The notes: generated from the letters alone by a model not told the origin. A stretch of DNA of 15,028 bases from Gemmatimonadales bacterium UBA2960 (GCA_002348465.1 DEBI01000024.1:1-15028); one strand, 5' to 3'; numbered from the stretch's first letter, positions 1-7,608 are shown. Numbers and translations are program-made.

Positions 1-893
1 TCCCACCGCTTCAAGCCCAAGAGGAACGAGTTTCACGAGACATTCTTGTCGACTCTCTGCGGTCAGTTTACGACATCTGGGAAGGTCAGGTTCCTGCGGT
101 TCTTGAGGAAGGAGATGTTCCAGTTGATCAGTTCGCTGCCCCTGCTCCTTTCGGTCCAGGAGAGCATCTAGAGTACAAGGTAAAGGTCGGCATCTTTAAT
201 GCCGGGAATGGTTACATGAGTGTCCTCAACATAGAGGAGCATGAAGGAAGTCCGGTTTACCGGGTCAACCTTGGCATTCAGGGTGGCATCGGGCCAGCTA
301 GGGTGAACGACATGTACCAGACCTGGTTCGACGTGACAACCTTGCAAACTTGGCGTTACATCCGAGATATCGACGAAGTTGGCTACCAAAGCTACCGACA
401 CTGGGAGTTTTATCCGGAAATAATGCGATGGGAGCGGATAGATTTCGATCGTGGGGGTGACTTGGGGTCTGCGTTACCGCTTGATGAGATTGCGTTCATA
501 TACTTCATACGCACCTTACCCCTAGAAGTGGGAAAGACTTACACCCTGAACCGCTACTTCAAGGAAGAGGGCAACCCGGTGAAGGTGACGGTATTGCGAA
601 GGGATCAGAGAGAGACCGAAGGCGTCGTCTACAACACTATTGTCGTGTCGCCGGAGATCCAGACGGATGGATTGTTTGGACAGGGCGGGAAGGGTGAGAT
701 CCACTTTACCGACGATGAACGGCGGATCCCGGTTTACGTGAAGTCGGATATCCCGAATTTCCCCGGGTCACTGACGCTTCACCTTCAAAGCATCACTGAA
801 GGGCATCCGCTGAACCCTCTATCTCGGTTAGCGGCCAAGGAGGGCCGAGCGTCAAGGGGACGGAGCGAAGCCCCCGGCTCCGACCTTCACTGA
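1..893 (+). CDS. DUF3108 domain protein, 5' end outside window
   Basis: The frame is open from base 3 to the TGA at 891-893, giving 296 visible residues; the true start lies upstream. The first residues end in LQAQ, which could be the tail of a signal peptide (cleavage after LQA); this is inference. The core begins at GEHLEYKVKVGIFNAGNG, the usual opening of DUF3108 (Y-x-V-x-x-G-x-x-x-A-G), followed by aromatic-rich beta strands (YQTWFDVTTLQTWRYIRDID) and a KVTVLRRDQRETEGVVYNT strand pair typical of the family. DUF3108 proteins are periplasmic or outer-membrane-facing beta proteins without an established biochemical role. The last 25 residues are charged and low in complexity. An internal ATG at 216 is not the start, because the conserved domain begins upstream of it. 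The ICMT-like gene follows after 16 bases in the same direction, so the two may be co-transcribed. Confidence 0.85.
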   Translation, partial: PPLQAQEERVSRDILVDSLRSVYDIWEGQVPAVLEEGDVPVDQFAAPAPFGPGEHLEYKVKVGIFNAGNGYMSVLNIEEHEGSPVYRVNLGIQGGIGPARVNDMYQTWFDVTTLQTWRYIRDIDEVGYQSYRHWEFYPEIMRWERIDFDRGGDLGSALPLDEIAFIYFIRTLPLEVGKTYTLNRYFKEEGNPVKVTVLRRDQRETEGVVYNTIVVSPEIQTDGLFGQGGKGEIHFTDDERRIPVYVKSDIPNFPGSLTLHLQSITEGHPLNPLSRLAAKEGRASRGRSEAPGSDLH

Positions 894-909
894 CTTCTGA
901 TGTCCTCAG

Positions 910-1461
910 ATGGTGCCACTGACCATGCGTAGGTTGCGCTTGAAGACCGTGTGGTTGGCGGTGTTCCCTTTCTTGTGGATGGCGAGTCCTGACATGGTTT
1001 CGCTTTTGCTTGGAGCCGGGCTCGCTTTGCCCGGTCTCTGGATTAGAGGCTGGTCGGCAGGCACGATCCATAAGGATAAGAAGATTGCGATGACCGGTCC
1101 CTACGCATTAACACGGAACCCACTCTACCTAGGGTCATTTTGTATCGGCTTAGGGGTGGCATTGGCAGGTGGACAGTGGTTTTGGTTCCTAGCTTTTTTA
1201 GCGTTTTACATCGCCATCTATTCTAAAACGATGGAGAGGGAGGTCCGCCATCTCACTGAGTTGTTTCCAGACGTGTACAGCGAGTATGCGTCGAGTGTGC
1301 CGATGTTCTTCCCTCGGATTACTGTTTGGTCTAGTCGAAATGAGATGGATTTCGGTGGATTTTGCTGGTCCCAATATCACCGAAATAAAGAGTGGGAGGC
1401 CTCTGTCGGCGTCATCTCCGTTTTCATGGTGCTTTGCGCTAAGGTGTTGTGGGCGCTCTAG
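910..1461 (+). CDS. ICMT/PEMT-like membrane methyltransferase
   Basis: This 183-residue integral membrane protein has four or five hydrophobic segments (about residues 12-25, 29-46, 74-88, 89-105 and 165-182). The diagnostic motif is TGPYALTRNPLYLG at 62-75, followed by the E-x-E-containing stretch MEREVRHLTELFPDVYSEY at 108-126 and a short FFPR segment. Together these form the S-adenosylmethionine-binding C-terminal half of the isoprenylcysteine carboxyl methyltransferase / phospholipid methyltransferase superfamily. Bacterial members are usually annotated as isoprenylcysteine methyltransferase family proteins. Their substrates are mostly unknown and are probably lipids or membrane-bound small molecules rather than prenylated proteins. 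The start is ATG 910; ATG 925 is an alternative, and neither has a strong Shine-Dalgarno. The tail after residue 138 extends beyond the core and adds one more hydrophobic segment. The gene converges with the GT9 gene across 41 bases. Confidence 0.85.
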   Translation: MVPLTMRRLRLKTVWLAVFPFLWMASPDMVSLLLGAGLALPGLWIRGWSAGTIHKDKKIAMTGPYALTRNPLYLGSFCIGLGVALAGGQWFWFLAFLAFYIAIYSKTMEREVRHLTELFPDVYSEYASSVPMFFPRITVWSSRNEMDFGGFCWSQYHRNKEWEASVGVISVFMVLCAKVLWAL

Positions 1462-1466
1462 ATCGG

Positions 1467-1498
1467 TGGTGGCCGAAGTTTGCTCGCTCGGCTCATCA
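1467..1498. terminator. Possible stem-loop between convergent genes
   Basis: TGGTGGCCGA (1467-1476) pairs with TCGGCTCATCA (1488-1498), giving ten pairs including one G-U, with one bulged base and an 11-base loop. It fills most of the 41-base gap between the convergent ICMT and GT9 genes. No T-run follows on either strand, so intrinsic termination is uncertain; it may only protect 3' ends. Confidence 0.3.
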
Positions 1499-1502
1499 TC
1501 GG

Positions 1503-2612
1503 TCAGGGGTCGATGTAGCGCGCTGCTGCGACGTGGATTTTTTCCAGTACGTCGGCTACGCGGATTCGTCCCATCCCGTCTCGGTAGGCAGGCATTAACG
1601 GGTACTTCTCTCCAGGATAATCAGCGTAACCGTCTACGATTAGGTCTTCGAAGGCGCCCCATGGCCCCGAACGCTTTGGGTTTGTATGCCCAAAGAGGGA
1701 CACCACGGGTGTGCCGAGAGCACGACTGATATGGAGAGGGCCCGTATCCGGAGAGATGAGAAGCACAGCACCATCTATGATCCACATAAGGCGCCGGAGG
1801 TCATCGCCTAGCTTGTTGATCACCTGAGCTTCTGTTTGCTCGAGGATCTCGTCAGCGATTCTTCGTTCTGTCGTGGAGGCTCCCCCAACGATTACTGGCT
1901 GGAAGCCGTGATCCACCTCTAAGGCTTCAAGGACTCTCGCGTACCCCTCAACATGCCAGTTCTTTTTGGTCTTACTCGTAGAGATGACCACGGCACACAC
2001 TGGACGCTGGATTCTTTCAAAAAAGTCTGCCTGCAGGCTTCGCTCCCTCTGAGTGAAGGTCAGCCCCCACTCGACTGGATTAGGATCGATCCCAAGGTAC
2101 TCAAGAAACTCTAGGTATTGGTCTTGAACGTGGCGCTGTCCCCGGGCCGGGATTCGAACATTCGTGAAGAGCCATTGGCCGTCACGCGCTCTAAGGCGAT
2201 CGAAGCCCAGTTTGATCCGAGCGGGTGCGAGGGCCGTGATTAGACCGGCCTTAAGGTACACCTGCAAACCGATAAGAAGGTCGAATTGGCGACCTCGCAT
2301 TTTCTTAACAATGTCGTGAAGGCCTTTCCATGCTGATAATCCGCGGCGACGGTAGAAGATGATGAAATCGTCTACGGCTGGATGATCTTGCACCATGCTC
2401 ATTGCGGCAGGTTGAATCACCCACGTGATTCTGGTTTGTGGCCAAACTCTTTTCAGGGCCGTAGCCACGGGTAGGACGTGGACGGCGTCTCCTATAGCAG
2501 AGAGCATCACAATACAGATTTCATTAGGTGGCGGGCCCTGCCAACCGATTCCTGAAACGATACGTCCCTTGATCGTCTGCCCTCCGTCAGTGCTCCCTGA
2601 GATAACGCTCAT
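1503..2612 (-). CDS. Glycosyltransferase family 9 (ADP-heptose:LPS heptosyltransferase-like)
   Basis: This 369-residue GT-B enzyme of family GT9 probably transfers heptose or a similar sugar from a nucleotide donor to the LPS inner core on the cytoplasmic face. Visible signatures are the N-terminal acceptor-domain motif SAIGDAVHVLP (38-48, containing the conserved Asp42), the inter-domain STSKTKKNWH (211-220) with the lysines expected to contact the donor diphosphate, and the donor-binding SPDTGPLHISRALGTPVVSLFG (start 287). The length fits the family. About 30 residues precede the usual GT9 opening (ICIVMLSAIGD), which is unusual. ATG 2612 is kept because it overlaps the stop of the kinase gene (ATGA, 2609-2612), which suggests translational coupling. 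Last gene of the minus-strand unit. The exact sugar and acceptor cannot be read from sequence. Confidence 0.93.
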   Translation of the reverse strand: MSVISGSTDGGQTIKGRIVSGIGWQGPPPNEICIVMLSAIGDAVHVLPVATALKRVWPQTRITWVIQPAAMSMVQDHPAVDDFIIFYRRRGLSAWKGLHDIVKKMRGRQFDLLIGLQVYLKAGLITALAPARIKLGFDRLRARDGQWLFTNVRIPARGQRHVQDQYLEFLEYLGIDPNPVEWGLTFTQRERSLQADFFERIQRPVCAVVISTSKTKKNWHVEGYARVLEALEVDHGFQPVIVGGASTTERRIADEILEQTEAQVINKLGDDLRRLMWIIDGAVLLISPDTGPLHISRALGTPVVSLFGHTNPKRSGPWGAFEDLIVDGYADYPGEKYPLMPAYRDGMGRIRVADVLEKIHVAAARYIDP

Positions 2613-3382
2613 TGGTGTTTACTCGTCGCGGAAAGGGCTTTCCAGAGTTCGCTCTTTCCGCACTCTCTGCCTATAGGTGCTCTGATCTTCAGAATTGACC
2701 TAACTAGGCGGCATTTCATTTTGCTAGCTAAGCTCGTCGATCCTGGTGCGGTCATCCGTGCACGATCGAAGTCCACAACCCACGCAGATTCACCGAGCTT
2801 TTGCGGCAGGAGGATGTTGTTTGCATTCAGATCCACGTGATAGACGCCCGCGTTATCGAGTGATCGGATCAGATCGCCGGCTCGGGCCAGACTGTTTAAT
2901 GATTGAATCAGATCGTTTTGTTCCAGAAGAAGCTCGGTCAGTGTACGAACATCGGGTATCGTTTCGGTGATTAGATCACAACGATAAGTAGCACCGAATG
3001 AGTAGGTTGCCCCGCAGACGGCTGCTGGGGTGCGAATGCCCCGAGCGCGGGCCGTTTCGATTGCTTTGATCTCCCAAAAGGGTCTCGGTTTCCCAATTCC
3101 TAGATATAGGTCCCCTAGATGCGTCGTTATTCGACCTCCTCGAAGGTAATGGCGGACTGCCCAGCGAGACCTCGCTTCCGGACCTGGAAGAGGAGCTCGG
3201 ACGGAAGGGACGAGGCCCCGACCTGAGAGAGCGACACGGTCTTCTTGGGATTTCGCCCAGTCGTAGAGTGTCGTCTTCTCTAGAATTGAAGCGATGTGAC
3301 CTGCGGCTCCTTCCCACGACATGAACTCGCCATTAGGGTGCTGACAACTGACATAGCCTTTTGGAACGAGGCTAGTTGCCAT
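2609..3382 (-). CDS. Kdo/WaaP-family LPS core kinase
   Basis: This 257-residue protein belongs to the lipopolysaccharide kinase family (Kdo kinase KdkA / heptose kinase WaaP), which phosphorylates inner-core sugars with ATP. Visible features are the AVRHYLRGG segment (75-83) typical of the KdkA N-lobe, the TYRCDLITETI strand (132-142), the catalytic loop HVDLNANN (182-189; Asp184 as base, Asn189 as metal ligand) and the metal-binding DFDRAR (204-209, in place of DFG). Some 70 N-terminal residues precede the recognisable kinase. The start is ATG 3382 with GGAGG at 3388-3392, five bases upstream. The gene lies 11 bases after the DUF6941-like gene and overlaps the GT9 gene by 4 bases; the GT9 neighbour supports a core-LPS role. 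I cannot tell Kdo from heptose as substrate. Confidence 0.87.
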   Translation of the reverse strand: MATSLVPKGYVSCQHPNGEFMSWEGAAGHIASILEKTTLYDWAKSQEDRVALSGRGLVPSVRAPLPGPEARSRWAVRHYLRGGRITTHLGDLYLGIGKPRPFWEIKAIETARARGIRTPAAVCGATYSFGATYRCDLITETIPDVRTLTELLLEQNDLIQSLNSLARAGDLIRSLDNAGVYHVDLNANNILLPQKLGESAWVVDFDRARMTAPGSTSLASKMKCRLVRSILKIRAPIGRECGKSELWKALSATSKHQ

Positions 3383-3393
3383 AGAAGCCTCCG

Positions 3394-3810
3394 TCAGGTG
3401 TCGGTCTGCGCTTCTGGGACTTCTACTAGGTATACACCCGGTCCATCGATTGTCTTGCCTTTAGCTTTAATCCGGAACGTGTACTGCCCTGAATGAGGGA
3501 ACAGGACCTCGTGCATCGGGACTATGACTGGCGTCTTTGCGCCCGCTTCAAATGCTGTCGGCTTACGCACTTCTGTTTCGACGTCTAGGACCCGTTCAGA
3601 AAACGGTTCTGTCTCATGGTCAAGTGTTACTTGGAAACGATAACGGCCGTAGTCCTCACGATCCCATTCGATTACGATCACAAGAACCATGTGGTCTTGA
3701 AGTGCTGGGAACCCAGGTGCGGGTAGAGAGTGAAATACTCCGTTGACGTCCAAGCGTCCGTCGGTCCTTGGTTGAGCGTCCTCGCAGACGGCCGAAAATC
3801 GAAGCTGCAT
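3394..3810 (-). CDS. DUF6941-like small cytoplasmic protein
   Basis: This 138-residue soluble protein has no signal peptide or membrane segment. The pattern of an N-terminal FSAVCEDAQPRTDGRLDVNGVFHSL strand pair, a hydrophobic VLVIVIEWD strand, and a C-terminal LFPHSGQYTFRIKAKGK strand pair matches my recollection of DUF6941, a family of about 130-140 residues with unknown function and a probable beta-sandwich fold. The start is ATG 3810, with a GGGG-type Shine-Dalgarno about six bases upstream. It lies 15 bases after the hydantoinase B gene and 11 bases before the LPS kinase gene, so it is very likely in their transcript, but nothing in it points to either pathway. The family call is from pattern memory and should be treated as moderate. 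Confidence 0.7.
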   Translation of the reverse strand: MQLRFSAVCEDAQPRTDGRLDVNGVFHSLPAPGFPALQDHMVLVIVIEWDREDYGRYRFQVTLDHETEPFSERVLDVETEVRKPTAFEAGAKTPVIVPMHEVLFPHSGQYTFRIKAKGKTIDGPGVYLVEVPEAQTDT

Positions 3811-3825
3811 AAGATCCCCTTTTTC

Positions 3826-5421
3826 CTAGTCCTCGGCGTGGCCCCAGCCCCCGCCTCCGGGTGAGCGAATACTCAAAATGTCCCCAGCTTCAATCCAAAA
3901 GGTGTCTTTTCCTCGAAGCACGCGTTCTTCTCCGTCGCGGATGAGTATGTTTGCGCCTGATGCACCGTTTGCTCCACCCTGAGCACCCGCGGGCCCATGT
4001 TCCCTCCGTTCGCTTAGGAGCGCTACCCTACATGGACCGATCACCTGGAGGTCGCGACGGAGGCCGTCACCGCCCCTGTGTTTCCCGCTGCCACCAGATT
4101 CGCGACGGATACTATATTGGGTGATCCGGAAGGGGTATGCGTGTTCAAGCGCCTCAACAGGAGTATTAAGCGAGTTAGACATGTGAACGTGTACACCACT
4201 TAGGCCATCACCCGTGGGGCCTGCCCCCATCCCACCTCCTATTGTCTCATAATACGCGAACGTCTCACCTGTTCTTGGATCGGTGCCGCCGATCGTTGTG
4301 TTGTTCATTGTGCCCTGAGATAGTGCCGGTATTAGATCGGGAAGCGCTTTTCCGAAAGCCCGGAATAGTACGTCGGTGATGCGTTGACTGGTCTCAACGT
4401 TTCCTGCGGCTACAGACGCGGGAGCGGAGGCGTTGACTACGCTGCCTTCAGGTAGGTTGAGTATTATGGAGGACATGGAGCCGCCACCTGCTGGCAGCGG
4501 CTCTCCCAGTAGTGCTTCTACTACGCAACGGACTACGTAGCGCGTAGCCGAAGACGTGATGGCCTCCACAGCGTTGACGCCTCCCGGGACTTGGTGGGAG
4601 GTGCCGGAGAAGTCGATTTGAAGCAGGGACCCTCTCACATCTATACGAACGATGATCTGCACTGGGCCGGATCCAAACCCATCATCTTCGATTACGTCTG
4701 CTCCTTTGTATGTGCCGTCCGGAATTTCTTGAAGACCGATGGCCACAAGTCGATCCGCATAAGTGATCAGTTCGTCCATGGCAGAGAGCGTTCGGGTGGT
4801 CCCGCGTCGTTCACCGATCTCTAGAAGTCGAGTCGATCCCGTGTGGAGTGCTGCAATCTGGGCATCAAGATCTCCAGCACGCTCGACAGGGGTTCGGACA
4901 TTCGCAAGAAGCATGGCCCATACTTCTTGATTAAGAGTGCCCCCCTTGTAGAGTCGGATTGGCGGTATGCGCAGACCTTCTTCGAAGATTTCCCTCGCTA
5001 GTGGCATTGAACCCGGGGTGGATCCTCCGACGTCTGAGTGATGCGCCCTGGAGGCTACATAACCCATTAGTGTTCCAGTGGGATTGTGCACTGCCGAGAT
5101 AAGAGTGATGTCTGGAAGGTGCGTTCCCCCGCAGAACGGATCATTAAGACATATCACATCGCCTGGATCAATCACTCCCACTTCTTCGAGCGCCGCTGTC
5201 ACACTCATCGGCATGGCACCAAGGTGGACCGGCATATGGTCGCCTAGTGAAACTGCTTCTCCATCCGGGTTGAAGAGTGCACACGAATAGTCGCGCCGCT
5301 CCTTTATGTTGGGCGAGAACGAAGCACGCCTGAGAGCGGCACCCATTTCGTCCGCGAGTGCGGTGAAAAGGTGCCGAAATACTTCGAGTTCGACTGCGTT
5401 AAGGCCGTCGCTTTGTTCCAC
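3826..5421 (-). CDS. hyuB: Hydantoinase B / oxoprolinase family subunit
   Basis: This 531-residue protein has the usual length of HyuB, the second subunit of ATP-dependent hydantoinases, 5-oxoprolinase and acetone carboxylase-like enzymes. Conserved landmarks in order: RDYSCALFNPDG (43-54), DHMPVHLGAMP (61-71), NDPFCGGTHLPDIT (93-106), RAHHSDVGG (125-133), FSGTSHQVPGGVNA (271-284), GGGMGAGPTGDGLSGVHVHM (start 395), NTPVEALEHAYP (419-430), RRESGGSGKHRGGDG (439-453) and the terminal SPGGGGWG (519-526). The Asp and His residues in the 94-128 region are the probable metal site by family analogy. The start is GTG 5421 with GGAG five bases upstream. The ATP-binding partner HyuA, normally adjacent, is not in the window: the upstream neighbour diverges and the downstream genes are DUF6941-like and LPS genes. 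The substrate cannot be assigned. Confidence 0.94.
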   Translation of the reverse strand: MEQSDGLNAVELEVFRHLFTALADEMGAALRRASFSPNIKERRDYSCALFNPDGEAVSLGDHMPVHLGAMPMSVTAALEEVGVIDPGDVICLNDPFCGGTHLPDITLISAVHNPTGTLMGYVASRAHHSDVGGSTPGSMPLAREIFEEGLRIPPIRLYKGGTLNQEVWAMLLANVRTPVERAGDLDAQIAALHTGSTRLLEIGERRGTTRTLSAMDELITYADRLVAIGLQEIPDGTYKGADVIEDDGFGSGPVQIIVRIDVRGSLLQIDFSGTSHQVPGGVNAVEAITSSATRYVVRCVVEALLGEPLPAGGGSMSSIILNLPEGSVVNASAPASVAAGNVETSQRITDVLFRAFGKALPDLIPALSQGTMNNTTIGGTDPRTGETFAYYETIGGGMGAGPTGDGLSGVHVHMSNSLNTPVEALEHAYPFRITQYSIRRESGGSGKHRGGDGLRRDLQVIGPCRVALLSERREHGPAGAQGGANGASGANILIRDGEERVLRGKDTFWIEAGDILSIRSPGGGGWGHAED

Positions 5422-5489
5422 TGGTGCTCCGGTTTATCTAAGAACCGATCACGATTAGTTTCCAAGGCTGAAGCTAAGACGTTGAGCCA

Positions 5490-5506
5490 TCGCGCTAAAG
5501 GCGCGA
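5490..5506. promoter_or_regulatory. Inverted repeat in divergent hyuB / 84-residue gene gap
   Basis: TCGCGC (5490-5495), loop TAAAG, then GCGCGA (5501-5506) form a perfect six-pair repeat in the 110-base divergent gap. It lies 15 bases before the AAGGAG of the rightward gene. It could be an operator or a leader hairpin. I found no convincing -35/-10 pair for either direction here. Confidence 0.3.
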
Positions 5507-5531
5507 ACGGTAATACATAAAGGAGAATGAT

Positions 5532-5786
5532 TTGTCCCACGAGAAGCTCCTCGAGCGTGCACGTGACGAACTCTTTAGTCATGTACATCGCTGCGGCGTC
5601 CTGAAGGCAGCCGCAGATGATCAGGTGCATTGGATGAACGAAACCATAGACTACATCGGGGAGCGTTACCCTGATTTATCAGATTCTGATCTTCGAGATT
5701 TACACGACATCGGGATCCGTTTTTGCAAGCCTGCCATAGGGCACGGTGAAGCCACTTCTCGAATGGTTGAAGAAGCCGTCACCTGA
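5532..5786 (+). CDS. Small hypothetical protein, 84 residues
   Basis: I do not recognise this protein. It is short, acidic overall and mostly helical by composition, with no signal peptide or membrane segment. It has five histidines and two cysteines (Cys21 in FSHVHRCGVLKA and Cys69 in GIRFCKP) but no CxxC or other clear metal motif. The central part has WMNETIDYIGERYPDLSDSDLRDLHDIGIRF, which looks like two helices joined by a DLSDSDL turn. The start is TTG 5532, chosen because AAGGAG (5520-5525) sits six bases upstream; a nearby ATG at 5527 is in another frame that closes after 26 codons. It is divergent from hyuB, and a 197-base gap with its own promoter separates it from the zinc-ribbon gene, so it is probably monocistronic. 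The coding call rests on the Shine-Dalgarno and protein-like composition. Confidence 0.65.
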   Translation: MSHEKLLERARDELFSHVHRCGVLKAAADDQVHWMNETIDYIGERYPDLSDSDLRDLHDIGIRFCKPAIGHGEATSRMVEEAVT

Positions 5787-5899
5787 GACATTCATTCTAA
5801 TATCCTCGATTGTGCTTTCAGAGGCGGGACTGAGTTAGGTCTTTGCTAATTTCCGCTTTGCTCTCTTTCGAATAAGACAATTGGACTAGAGTAGGCTGG

Positions 5900-5927
5900 T
5901 TGACCAGTTGTTAAGATGCGGTATACT
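5900..5927 (+). promoter_or_regulatory. Sigma70-type promoter for zinc-ribbon gene
   Basis: TTGACC (5900-5905) and TATACT (5922-5927) are separated by 16 bases; each matches the sigma70 consensus at five of six positions. Transcription would start near 5934, giving a leader of about 50 bases before ATG 5984. This is the clearest promoter-like site in the window. Confidence 0.6.
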
Positions 5928-5953
5928 TCCGCCCACTTTTCTGTCTAAAATCG

Positions 5954-5978
5954 CTTAGGAAGCCTGCGGCTTGCTAAG
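5954..5978 (+). promoter_or_regulatory. RBS-masking leader hairpin
   Basis: C5954 plus TTAG (5955-5958) pairs with CTAAG (5974-5978), and AAGCC (5960-5964) pairs with GGCTT (5968-5972) around a TGC loop. A single G-G mismatch (5959/5973) separates the two helices. The right arm covers AAG of the AAGGA Shine-Dalgarno (5976-5980), which stands three bases before ATG 5984. Folding should hide the ribosome site, so translation may be controlled by temperature, a protein or a ligand; the last point is inference. Confidence 0.45.
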
Positions 5979-5983
5979 GATTT

Positions 5984-6355
5984 ATGAGATTTCCGGACAG
6001 TGACCGGGGGGAGCACTTGGGCGACGCGTTTCGGCTGGACCGCGAAAAGCAGCTGCTGAAGCAATATTATGCTGGACAGCAGATGGAATCCCCTAACGGG
6101 GGGTTCCTAATTTGTCTTGGGATTCGCCAAGAGGAGACGGGGGATGCGGTCGGCATATTTGAGTGCAATGCGTCCTGGATTCGCTACGAGGTGACCATAC
6201 GTAAAGCGACTCGGACCGAACGAAAGAAGGTCAGGGATGCGCTAACATCGGGTGAAGAACCAGCATGCCCGCGGTGCGTGATAAATGAGCGCCTGGTCCG
6301 GGCTGGCAAGGCTTTGGTTTGCAATCACTGCGGTATCGCTTACGGTAAAGTCTGA
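5984..6355 (+). CDS. Zinc-ribbon hypothetical protein
   Basis: This 123-residue soluble protein carries a C-terminal zinc ribbon: CPRC (Cys95, Cys98), a 14-residue spacer, then CNHC (Cys113, Cys116), a four-cysteine site typical of rubredoxin-like knuckles. The N-terminal 90 residues are charged, with an RKATRTERKKVRDAL helix (74-88) just before the ribbon; I do not recognise this part. The role could be nucleic-acid or protein binding, by analogy with other zinc ribbons only. The start is ATG 5984, three bases after AAGGA and directly after the leader hairpin. A good promoter lies 56 bases upstream of the start. The TPR gene follows after 122 bases in the same direction; no terminator is visible in that gap, so read-through is possible. 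Confidence 0.7.
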   Translation: MRFPDSDRGEHLGDAFRLDREKQLLKQYYAGQQMESPNGGFLICLGIRQEETGDAVGIFECNASWIRYEVTIRKATRTERKKVRDALTSGEEPACPRCVINERLVRAGKALVCNHCGIAYGKV

Positions 6356-6477
6356 AGGTTTGGGTTAAGAGCAGAATGGACGCGGTGGTGGTATACCCTG
6401 AATTGAGCACGCGCGTTAGAATTGCCCGCATGACCTCTGCTGTGCGATCGCCCGTGGCTCAATCGGGAGTCTAGTAG

Positions 6478-7581
6478 ATGTCCGCATTGTTCCTCTCATC
6501 TGAGGAATACGACGAGCGGGCGCACCAACTCTACAGTAAAGGTGACTACCACGGGGCTCTAGAGGTGCTAAAGGAGGGTCTGTCACGATACCCCCAAGCA
6601 GTTGATCTCTGCGTTGGTCTCGGCTACGCCCGGCTTGCCCGTGAAGAGTATGCTTGGGCGCGGCACGCATTTGAAAGAGCAGTCTTACTTGATGAAGCCC
6701 ACGAAGATGCTCTTGTCGGTTTGGGTGAAACTCTTTTGCGCTTTGGGGAGCACCGTCAGGCTCTTCGTCTCTTCGATCGTGTTGTATCGATGGGGCTTGA
6801 TGATGATGTCGAGCTGATGCTAACGATCGGCCGAGCCCTCTATAGGGCCGCTTTGTACACGGATTGTTACGACATCTTCTCGAAGGCAGCGGCGAGCCGC
6901 CCGGATTCCGCAGAGGCAGCAGCAGCGCTCGGCTACACTCTGCACCGGCTTGGTGATGAGGTGAGAGCAGGACGTCAGGTTAGAAGAGCACTTCGCCTAA
7001 ATCCGGATCTCTATGAAGCACGTATTTTTCTCGGTCATTTGTTATATGACCGCGGTGACTGGGAGGGCTCCTTGAGAGAGTTGGAACAGGTTCCGCCTCA
7101 AGACCATTGGGATCCTCTTGCCGTGTGGCGGCTGATGGAACTCAAGAGAACACTCTGGCACGTGGAATCCGGGGATCCGAGGCTTGCGCCATGGGAGCAG
7201 AGGCTCAATGAGCTGGAGGAGATGGAGGACCCCATAGACCGACTCCTTGCAGACGTCGAAAGCCGTATGGATGCCACTCATACGAATGTCTATCTTGACC
7301 CTAGCCAGCTTGAGCTTTTTGAACTCCACGAAGAGGGCGGGGAGGACTCCCGCATGATCCGGCTTGCCGACGGGCATCTGTTGCGGGGTGACTGGGCTGA
7401 AATAATTCGCCAAATGCGCGATCAGGCAGGCTTCGGCCACGAAACGGTTCAGGAATACATGCGCAGACTTGCTGAACGATGGCTAGGGCAGGCGGGTGTC
7501 AGCGTCCCGAGTGATGATCCCGAGCATTTTCTTCGTGCCGCCGTCGAAGCAGGCCTCATTCTCCTAGAACTTGAGGAATAG
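6478..7581 (+). CDS. Tetratricopeptide repeat protein
   Basis: This 367-residue protein has about six consecutive 34-residue TPR units over residues 9-212. Recognisable units include YSKGDYHGALEVLKEGLSRY, AREEYAWARHAFERAVLLD, FGEHRQALRLFDRVVSMG, LGDEVRAGRQVRRALRLNP and YDRGDWEGSLRELEQVPP, each with the G/A-Y/W-A-F-A-P spacing of TPR helices. TPR arrays are scaffolds for protein binding. The C-terminal 150 residues are acidic and helical, not TPR, and unrecognised; they may carry the specific function. There is no signal peptide or membrane segment, so it is probably cytoplasmic. The start is ATG 6478 with GGGAG (6465-6469) eight bases upstream. The lipoprotein gene follows after 27 bases, so the two are likely in one transcript. 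Confidence 0.88.
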   Translation: MSALFLSSEEYDERAHQLYSKGDYHGALEVLKEGLSRYPQAVDLCVGLGYARLAREEYAWARHAFERAVLLDEAHEDALVGLGETLLRFGEHRQALRLFDRVVSMGLDDDVELMLTIGRALYRAALYTDCYDIFSKAAASRPDSAEAAAALGYTLHRLGDEVRAGRQVRRALRLNPDLYEARIFLGHLLYDRGDWEGSLRELEQVPPQDHWDPLAVWRLMELKRTLWHVESGDPRLAPWEQRLNELEEMEDPIDRLLADVESRMDATHTNVYLDPSQLELFELHEEGGEDSRMIRLADGHLLRGDWAEIIRQMRDQAGFGHETVQEYMRRLAERWLGQAGVSVPSDDPEHFLRAAVEAGLILLELEE

Positions 7582-7608
7582 GGCTTTGACGTTTTTGTTG
7601 GCGTTCAG

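Noticed and set aside
861..882. CGGAGC/GCTCCG stem at the end of the DUF3108 gene as a terminator
   Set aside because: It is inside the coding region, has no T-run, and the ICMT gene follows closely in the same direction.
5304..5630. 108-residue minus-strand frame spanning the divergent gap
   Set aside because: It overlaps both hyuB and the 84-residue gene, and no recognisable domain or ribosome site supports it.
6390..6450. GGTATACC and GCGATCGC palindromes before the TPR gene as operators
   Set aside because: Both are only eight bases and expected by chance; no promoter elements are suitably placed around them.
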